DNA from: Treponema sp.
GTDB lineage: Bacteria; Spirochaetota; Spirochaetia; Treponematales; Breznakiellaceae
DNA: 10,698 bases
Assembly: GCA_031281925.1 (NCBI GenBank)
Contig: JAITES010000220.1
Span: forward strand, 1 to 10,698
Direction of reading: 5' to 3'
A program made the translations under genes and the position numbers. This document shows, piece by piece, positions 6,902 through 10,698 of this stretch (within the stretch, counting starts at the first letter, position 1; every line of letters starts with the position of its first letter). The notes beneath the pieces were generated by a model. That model was not told the origin of the DNA. It saw only the letters and a list, made by a program, of their open reading frames with translations, and searched no databases.

Positions 6902-7816
6902 CTATTGAACGCCGCCTCCGGCCTGCGCATGCCAAATCACCGAAGGGTCTATGCTCTTCAGATCCTTTGAGCAGGTTACCGCCATTGCCCAGCGCAGCGT
7001 GTCTGTCATCTGATTGATGTATTTGGTAACTCCCGCGGCCCCTTCTTCCTTGAGTGGCGGCATGATGGCCCGGCCCACGGAAACGGCGGCAGCGCCCAGC
7101 GCGATGGCCTTGAAGGCATCCATGCCTGTATCAATCGAGCAGTCCACAAAGATCGGCATGCTGCCGTTGATCACCCTGACAATCCGCGGCAGCACCTGCA
7201 GGGGAGGCACCGGGTAGGGCACCATGCCGTGGTGGTGGGAGACCACGATACCCCGAATGCCCGCGTCAAGGCACTTGCGCGCGTCAACTTCACTGGTAAC
7301 TCCCTTGATGATGAAGGGAAGCTTGGTAGCCTTTACAAAGCTTTTGATCTCCTCCAGGCTTTTGGGAGCCATGTCAAAACCGGCGCAGCGGTACCAGCTT
7401 CCCATACCGCCGAACTGGTGATCCACGTCCATGCCCATGGCGATACAGCCGGTTTTTTCGGCATGTTCAATCTTTTTGAAAATGTCCTTGTTGTCTTTGT
7501 AGGGTTTTATTATCTTGATGGTTTTGGCGCCGGTATTGCAGATCGCTTCAAGCTCTTCTTCGCTTCCCATGCCGCACCACATGACCGCATTGGCCGCCTT
7601 TATGCCCCTGGCCGCTTCCACGAGGCCTTCGGGGTGAGTCTTGTTGAGGTGGGAAAGGGCCGCCAGCATTACAGGCGTATCGAAACTATGCCCGTAAAGT
7701 TCCAGTCCGGCGGAAGGATCCACCGAATCAATGTGCCGCATCTCCACCAAAAGAGAATCCAGATACGCTCTGGTAATTCTTTCCGCGTCCCCGGGGTTCT
7801 TTTTTTCTTCAGCCAT
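6902..7816 (-). CDS. FMN-dependent alpha-hydroxy-acid dehydrogenase homologue, atypical active site
   Basis: A 304-residue TIM-barrel protein of the family that includes lactate oxidase and glycolate oxidase, which oxidise 2-hydroxy acids to 2-oxo acids with FMN. Family features: 'FIIKG' with Lys171, a histidine motif 'SHHHGM' (193-198), 'FVDCSIDTGMDAFKAIALGAAAV' region from 223 and the FMN-phosphate 'VGRAI' at 247-251. The classical motif is S-N-H-G-[AG]-R-Q. Here the His is kept but the substrate-binding Arg is Met198, and the usual D-G-G-x-R segment is D-C-S-I-D. It is also shorter at the N-terminus than the usual 350-380 residues. GGAGGA five bases before ATG 7816 sets the start. It lies 99 bases downstream of the aldolase gene. 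It may oxidise an unusual substrate or do other flavin chemistry; the family is fairly sure, the substrate unknown. Confidence 0.82.
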   Translation of the reverse strand: MAEEKKNPGDAERITRAYLDSLLVEMRHIDSVDPSAGLELYGHSFDTPVMLAALSHLNKTHPEGLVEAARGIKAANAVMWCGMGSEEELEAICNTGAKTIKIIKPYKDNKDIFKKIEHAEKTGCIAMGMDVDHQFGGMGSWYRCAGFDMAPKSLEEIKSFVKATKLPFIIKGVTSEVDARKCLDAGIRGIVVSHHHGMVPYPVPPLQVLPRIVRVINGSMPIFVDCSIDTGMDAFKAIALGAAAVSVGRAIMPPLKEEGAAGVTKYINQMTDTLRWAMAVTCSKDLKSIDPSVIWHAQAGGGVQ

Positions 7817-7820
7817 AGTT

Positions 7821-7838
7821 TCCTCCAATTATGGAGGA
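7821..7838 (-). promoter_or_regulatory. Perfect inverted repeat covering the ribosome binding site
   Basis: TCCTCCA (7821-7827) and TGGAGGA (7832-7838) are perfect inverted copies with a four-base spacer. On the minus-strand RNA the downstream arm is the ribosome site of the FMN-enzyme gene, so the hairpin UCCUCCA/UGGAGGA would hide it. The other arm resembles the 16S rRNA tail that normally pairs with this site. Confidence 0.6.
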
Positions 7839-7846
7839 GTATAGCA
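7838..7846 (-). promoter_or_regulatory. Extended -10 promoter for the FMN-enzyme gene
   Basis: Minus-strand TG-C-TATACT is an extended -10 element (TG at 7846-7845, hexamer 7843-7838), five of six against TATAAT. There is no convincing -35, which extended -10 promoters can do without. Transcription would start near 7831, inside the loop of the inverted repeat, so RNA from this promoter would lack the arm that hides the ribosome site. Confidence 0.5.
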
Positions 7847-7870
7847 CGGCCTTCCGGTTTGGGGAATATC

Positions 7871-7884
7871 TGAAAACGCTTACA
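7871..7884. promoter_or_regulatory. LacI-family / cre-type operator
   Basis: TGAAAACGCTTACA fits the degenerate cre pattern TGWAARCGYTWNCW at every position and has the central CG and imperfect dyad typical of LacI-family sites. It lies between the aldolase and FMN-enzyme genes, centred about 46 bases upstream of the predicted start of the internal promoter. In a spirochete the regulator is more likely a local LacI-family sugar sensor than CcpA itself; none is encoded in the window. Confidence 0.55.
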
Positions 7885-7893
7885 TGAAAAACT

Positions 7894-7935
7894 GAGCCTG
7901 TTCCAGAGACTTTCCTCACCCTGAAACTTTGGAAC
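7894..7935. repeat. Intergenic palindromic repeat, degenerate copy 2, running into the aldolase 3' end
   Basis: GAGCCTGTTCCA (7894-7905) is echoed by TGGAAC at 7930-7935, with a 24-base interval. On the minus strand the order GTTCCAAAGTTTCAG ... TGGAAC-AGGCTC matches the layout of the hairpin at 9171-9207. The aldolase stop codon (7916-7918) lies inside the element, so the last few codons of that gene appear to come from it. Confidence 0.35.
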
Positions 7936-9028
7936 GGTAGCGTTCCACTTCCCAGTTGTTGATAAAATCAATCTGATCCTCTCTCATGAAGCGGGGACCG
8001 CCGAAACTTTCCGAGTATACGGAAACTTTGACCGCGTCAAGGAACAGTTCGGCTGCTGCGGCCGCGGCCTTCTCCGAATTGCCCAGGCTAAAGACCCCGG
8101 TTTTCCGGCAGGCAGCGATTTTCGGAATACGTCCGGTTTTTTCAACATGGCGTTTCCAGGCTTCTCCGGCAGAGCCTGAGTCAGGAAGGAAGAGAGGATC
8201 GCTTCCCGCATAGACGATGTGATCCGGACTGAAGGGCCGGGAAACAGGTTTGAAGCTTTCTTCGCTTTCGATGAGAGCCGCAATTTCCCTGTTGTATAGA
8301 AATTGAACATGCCAACTACCGCCGCTCTTTTCGGCAAGGCCGCGGAGAGTATCGCCAAGCTTCCTTTCGGCTTCCTCAGGGCCCCGGCTTCCCGAAAAAT
8401 CCGGTTTCCGCCCGGTTGCCTTTTCCAGGGTATCCATGATCCCCATGTAGAGACTCTTGATTCCCTCAACGGTATCGGCGCCCGCAAAGACCCCGTGATT
8501 CTGCAGGAAGATGACGGCCGCCTCTTCGGCATTTTTTTCTTTATAGGCATGGGCCGCATCCCTGACCGCGCGGGAGAGAATGTAGCCGGGATTTATCGAC
8601 GGAATCCAGATGCTGTTCGGAAAGAGACGGGCGGCAGCCTTCTCTCCCTCCTGCGAACAGGTAAGACCGTTCACCAGAGCGGGGTGAGTATGAACCACAT
8701 AGGCAAAGGGAAGGAGATCGTGGAGCAGAGTTTCTACACTGGGCCGTTTCTGTTCCTCGCCGGGACAGCGGGCGGCCATCATGTCGCTCAGCACAGCCGC
8801 TTCCCGTTTTTCCGGATCCGCGGGGTAATTCTTCTCCCAGACAGCCCCCAGTTTGCTCCTGTCCATGCGTACAAATTGAGCCGGTTCCATCTGTGCAAGA
8901 CTGGCGCCCGAACCCTTTATATAGAGAGTAGATTGATCCTTGAAAGATGTATTGCCGCCTCCCGCAATTACATACTCAGGATTTGCCCCGTAGTAGCGGG
9001 AAATTTCCGTCAGTTCCTGAACACTCAT
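7916..9028 (-). CDS. Class II (zinc) aldolase, RhaD-like N-terminal type
   Basis: A 370-residue protein related to the aldolase half of bifunctional rhamnulose-1-phosphate aldolase/alcohol dehydrogenases (COG3347 type). It should cleave a phosphorylated sugar to dihydroxyacetone phosphate and an aldehyde. Visible features: the phosphate-binding segment 'AGGGNTSFK' (22-30), 'IKGSGASLAQM' (37-47), the acidic catalytic residue Glu99 in 'RPSVET', zinc ligands His113 and His115 in 'HTHPALVNG', and a third His178 in 'LQNHGV'. The C-terminal 170 residues match the extra part found in RhaD-like proteins, but the dehydrogenase half is absent. GGAGG five bases upstream fixes ATG 9028. It is the first gene of a two-gene minus-strand unit with the FMN enzyme. 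Its real sugar substrate is not decided by the sequence. Confidence 0.88.
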   Translation of the reverse strand: MSVQELTEISRYYGANPEYVIAGGGNTSFKDQSTLYIKGSGASLAQMEPAQFVRMDRSKLGAVWEKNYPADPEKREAAVLSDMMAARCPGEEQKRPSVETLLHDLLPFAYVVHTHPALVNGLTCSQEGEKAAARLFPNSIWIPSINPGYILSRAVRDAAHAYKEKNAEEAAVIFLQNHGVFAGADTVEGIKSLYMGIMDTLEKATGRKPDFSGSRGPEEAERKLGDTLRGLAEKSGGSWHVQFLYNREIAALIESEESFKPVSRPFSPDHIVYAGSDPLFLPDSGSAGEAWKRHVEKTGRIPKIAACRKTGVFSLGNSEKAAAAAAELFLDAVKVSVYSESFGGPRFMREDQIDFINNWEVERYRSKVSG

Positions 9029-9059
9029 GAATGCCTCCAGACACAAATTATTTCATTAA

Positions 9060-9088
9060 TGCATACTTCTTTCCGGGCCTTTTGTCGA
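9060..9088 (-). promoter_or_regulatory. Candidate promoter for the aldolase gene
   Basis: On the minus strand TCGACA (9083-9088, five of six against TTGACA), 17 bases and TATGCA (9060-9065, three of six against TATAAT). Spacing is ideal but the -10 is poor. The predicted leader is about 25 bases. Confidence 0.35.
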
Positions 9089-9170
9089 GGGGTAAAGGCG
9101 GCGAGTGGTTTTCCGGCAACAGAAGCCATGGACGGCAGGGCATTGGCGTTTACTTTTTTAATTGGTAAAT

Positions 9171-9207
9171 GAGGCTGTTCCAAAACTTCAGTTTTTGGAA
9201 CAAGCTC
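9171..9207. repeat. Intergenic palindromic repeat, best copy
   Basis: TGTTCCAAAA (9176-9185) pairs perfectly with TTTTGGAACA (9193-9202) around a seven-base loop. The stem continues through two mismatches to GAG/CTC (9171-9173 and 9205-9207). No annotated gene ends here on either strand, so it is unlikely to be an ordinary terminator. Related sequences stand at 6840-6875 and 7894-7935. Confidence 0.7.
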
Positions 9208-9232
9208 AAATATTGCAAAATCAGTATAATGT

Positions 9233-9333
9233 TGAAGAAATTCAACCACCAACCACACGAACTACACGAACAAACTCTCTAAATTTCCCGATCCGTTCGT
9301 GTCTGTTCGTGCTGTTTCCGGCAAATTTCTTCA
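9233..9333. repeat. Nested inverted repeat, about 100 bases (MITE- or REP-like)
   Basis: The ends TGAAGAAATT (9233-9242) and AATTTCTTCA (9324-9333) are perfect ten-base inverted copies. Inside them CACGAAC (9256-9262) and ACACGAAC (9264-9271) pair with GTTCGTGT (9295-9302) and GTTCGTG (9305-9311). The whole can fold into one long hairpin. It has no coding capacity and could be a non-autonomous mobile or dispersed repeat. Repeats built on the CACGAAC unit are, as I recall, common between genes in several environmental bacteria. Confidence 0.65.
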
Positions 9334-9361
9334 GTAATAGTAAAATTGCTCTTTGAGGCCA

Positions 9362-9391
9362 TTGACAAAAAGCCCCGTCCTCTGCTATCAT
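9362..9391 (+). promoter_or_regulatory. Strong sigma-70 promoter reading toward the lipoprotein gene
   Basis: TTGACA (9362-9367, perfect), an 18-base spacer and TATCAT (9386-9391, five of six), with TG one base before the -10, making it also extended. The start would fall near 9398, giving a leader of about 194 bases that includes the poly-C run before the lipoprotein ATG at 9592. An ATG stands at 9398 itself. Confidence 0.75.
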
Positions 9392-9463
9392 GTCTCCATG
9401 GTAAGAATTCCGTGCCGAATACCGGCAAATAATGTCGGTTTCGTCTCGTTTGGCATAGTTTAT

Positions 9464-9480
9464 CCCCCCCCCCCCCCCCC
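9464..9480 (+). repeat. Homopolymer run of 17 C (candidate phase-variation tract)
   Basis: Seventeen uninterrupted C lie in the presumed leader of the lipoprotein mRNA, directly before an AT-rich segment with TATATA and TATAAA (9481-9494). Runs of this length change size readily by slipped-strand mispairing. Poly-G/C tracts of this sort switch surface genes in Treponema pallidum (tpr genes) and Neisseria (porA). Confidence 0.85.
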
Positions 9481-9591
9481 TATATAAATATAAATTCTTA
9501 AAAAAAACTTGTCTTAAAAAAGCCTTTCCTCTGTCTCTCATTCCCTCACCGGGATTATGTATATCCGCGTATTACCGCAAAGGAGCATACC

Positions 9592-10698
9592 ATGAAAAAA
9601 CCTTTCGGATTATTCGCCGCCGGATGCCTGGCAGGCATTATCGCATTGACGGCGCTGCTTGCATCAGGCTGCGATATCTTCTCCGGCAATTCGGACAACA
9701 GTCTGAATCCGGGCGGCGGCTCGAATCCGGGTACCGATTCGAACCCTACTCTGCCTTCTAACCCTAACCCTAACCCCACTCCGCCCTCCACTCCGCCGCC
9801 TCAGAAGCCCAATTCCGGCGAGGAGATTACGGCCCTCAGCATCGGCGGCATACAAGGTACCCGAACTACGGGGAACCGGACTGTTACCGTTACGCTTCCT
9901 GCCGGTACCACCGTGACGGAACTAAAGAACCTTGCCCCCGTGATTACCTATTCGGGCACAGGCATCAGCCCCGCTTCCGGCGTTTCGCAGAACTTCTACA
10001 AAAACGGCTTTACCCCGGTACTCTACACCGTCACGGCCGCGAACGGCTCCACAGCTGTCTGGACCGTCATTGTACGGCTGGAACCGCTGGACACCGGCGC
10101 CGGCATCGGAACCGTCATCGGGGACTATATCAGCGCAGCAAGCACGGGAGCAGATCCCGTCCCCCTGCCGGTAAATATCGACCTGGCAAGCGGCTGGAGC
10201 ACGCTCCTGTCCGCGATACAGGCCGGGGGCAAGTATGTGGCCCTGGATCTCTCCGCCTGTACGATGAGCGGCACGACATTTGACCCCGGCACAGCCAACA
10301 CCGGCGAAAGCCGGATCGTCTCCCTCATCCTGCCGGACGCGGCAAGAAGCATTAAGGCGGGGGATTACGGCAACCTCGTCTTCAAGCATTTCACCGTTCT
10401 CGCAAGTCTTACCGGCGCAACGGTAACGGATATCGGCGACTGCGCCTTCTGGGACTGTGATTTTCTGACCACTGTAAGCCTCCCGGCGGCCACCGCCATC
10501 AACTACCGCGCCTTTTACAACTGTGATGCTCTGACCACGATAACCCTTCCGGCGGCCCTCAGCATCGACTACTCCGTCTTCGCCGATTGTGTCGCCCTGA
10601 CGTCGATAAGCCTCCCGGTGGCCACCACCATCAGATCTTTCGCTTTCGCCGATTGTGTCGCCCTGACCACGGTAAGCCTCCCGGCGGCCACCGGCATC
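9592..10698 (+). CDS. Surface lipoprotein with BspA-type leucine-rich repeats (3' end outside window)
   Basis: The frame is open from ATG 9592 to the right edge, 369 residues without a stop. AAAGGAG six bases upstream sets the start. The signal peptide ends in a lipobox 'LLASGC' with Cys27 as the expected lipidated residue. A low-complexity Asn/Pro/Gly linker runs from about 28 to 76. Residues 77-165 ('EITALSIGG...' to 'VWTVIVRL') look like a beta-sandwich domain of the DUF5018-like kind found in treponemal and Bacteroidetes lipoproteins. 'ALDLSACTMSG' and 'SLILPDAARSI' follow as degenerate repeats, and from about residue 292 regular 22-residue leucine-rich repeats begin. Likely an exposed adhesin or binding protein. 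It stands alone on the plus strand behind a strong promoter and a poly-C run. Confidence 0.9.
   Translation, partial: MKKPFGLFAAGCLAGIIALTALLASGCDIFSGNSDNSLNPGGGSNPGTDSNPTLPSNPNPNPTPPSTPPPQKPNSGEEITALSIGGIQGTRTTGNRTVTVTLPAGTTVTELKNLAPVITYSGTGISPASGVSQNFYKNGFTPVLYTVTAANGSTAVWTVIVRLEPLDTGAGIGTVIGDYISAASTGADPVPLPVNIDLASGWSTLLSAIQAGGKYVALDLSACTMSGTTFDPGTANTGESRIVSLILPDAARSIKAGDYGNLVFKHFTVLASLTGATVTDIGDCAFWDCDFLTTVSLPAATAINYRAFYNCDALTTITLPAALSIDYSVFADCVALTSISLPVATTIRSFAFADCVALTTVSLPAATGI
10465..10698 (+). repeat. Tandem 66-base (22-residue) leucine-rich repeats
   Basis: Units begin at 10465, 10531, 10597 and 10663, the last cut by the window edge. The pattern is L-T-[TS]-[IV]-[ST]-L-P-x-A-x-x-I-x-x-x-x-F-x-x-C-x-A, the TpLRR/LRR_5 class with one residue fewer than the usual 23. 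A 23-base stretch is identical at 10579-10601 and 10645-10667, suggesting recent unit duplication. Confidence 0.85.

Larger units (their letters stand above)
9029..9591. other. Gene-poor intergenic region with repeats, divergent promoters and poly-C
   Basis: This 563-base stretch separates divergent genes. It holds a candidate aldolase promoter, two palindromic repeats, a strong rightward promoter, a 17-base C run and an AT-rich segment, then the lipoprotein ribosome site AAAGGAG (9579-9585). Short open frames on both strands exist, but none has a ribosome site and recognisable product. Confidence 0.7.

Noticed and set aside
7229..7873. Plus-strand frame of 214 codons opposite the FMN-enzyme gene
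   Set aside because: It is a shadow of a gene with clear flavoenzyme motifs and a good ribosome site.
8303..9172. Plus-strand frame of 289 codons opposite the aldolase gene
   Set aside because: The minus strand carries the zinc-aldolase motifs; this frame shows no recognisable domain.
9025..9258. Minus-strand 77-codon frame overlapping the aldolase start as ATGA
   Set aside because: The overlap looks like translational coupling, but the frame runs through an intergenic hairpin, lacks a ribosome site and has no recognised product.
10465..10698. Regular 66-base repeats considered as a CRISPR-like array
   Set aside because: The repeats are continuous, codon-phased and encode leucine-rich repeats; there are no unrelated spacers.

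Overview
The window looks like a spirochete chromosome, most probably a Treponema of the termite-gut type. This is inferred from the style of the genes, not from a database search. The hints are a YesM/AraC two-component pair feeding a CUT1 sugar ABC transporter, a substrate-binding protein whose signal peptide ends in 'FAGG', a 'WSTLLSAIQAGGKYVALDLSAC' style of surface lipoprotein (seen here split by its own spacing) with BspA-type leucine-rich repeats, and a long poly-C tract beside that lipoprotein gene.

Layout. (1) Positions 1-610, minus strand: the first 203 residues of a protein cut by the window edge. It has the proteasome-type N-terminal nucleophile signature (Thr1, Asp17 and Lys33 at exactly the classical spacing after Met removal) and a near-consensus promoter. 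(2) Positions 769-6839, plus strand: a five-gene sugar-uptake locus of sensor kinase, AraC-family response regulator, periplasmic binding protein and two permeases. A candidate promoter lies just before the binding-protein gene and a terminator-like hairpin just after it, which fits high expression of the binding protein and lower expression of the permeases. No ATPase gene is present, so the transporter probably borrows a shared MsiK/MalK-type ATPase encoded elsewhere. (3) Positions 6902-9028, minus strand: a class II (RhaD-like, zinc) aldolase followed by an unusual FMN-dependent alpha-hydroxy-acid dehydrogenase homologue. The second gene has its own extended -10 promoter, a LacI-family/cre-type operator and a hairpin that can hide its ribosome binding site. 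(4) Positions 9029-9591: a gene-poor stretch with two palindromic intergenic repeats, a strong plus-strand promoter and a run of 17 C. (5) Positions 9592-10698, plus strand: the first 369 residues of a lipoprotein with a Pro/Asn-rich linker, a beta-sandwich-like domain and 22-residue leucine-rich repeats. It runs off the right edge.

How the genes may work together. The kinase probably senses a sugar or a loaded binding protein outside the cell, and the response regulator activates the binding-protein promoter. The divergent/convergent aldolase and hydroxy-acid dehydrogenase could act on products of the imported carbohydrate, but nothing in the sequence proves that link. The most interesting signals are the poly-C tract between a strong promoter and a surface lipoprotein gene (candidate phase variation) and the uncharacterised proteasome-fold protein at the left edge.
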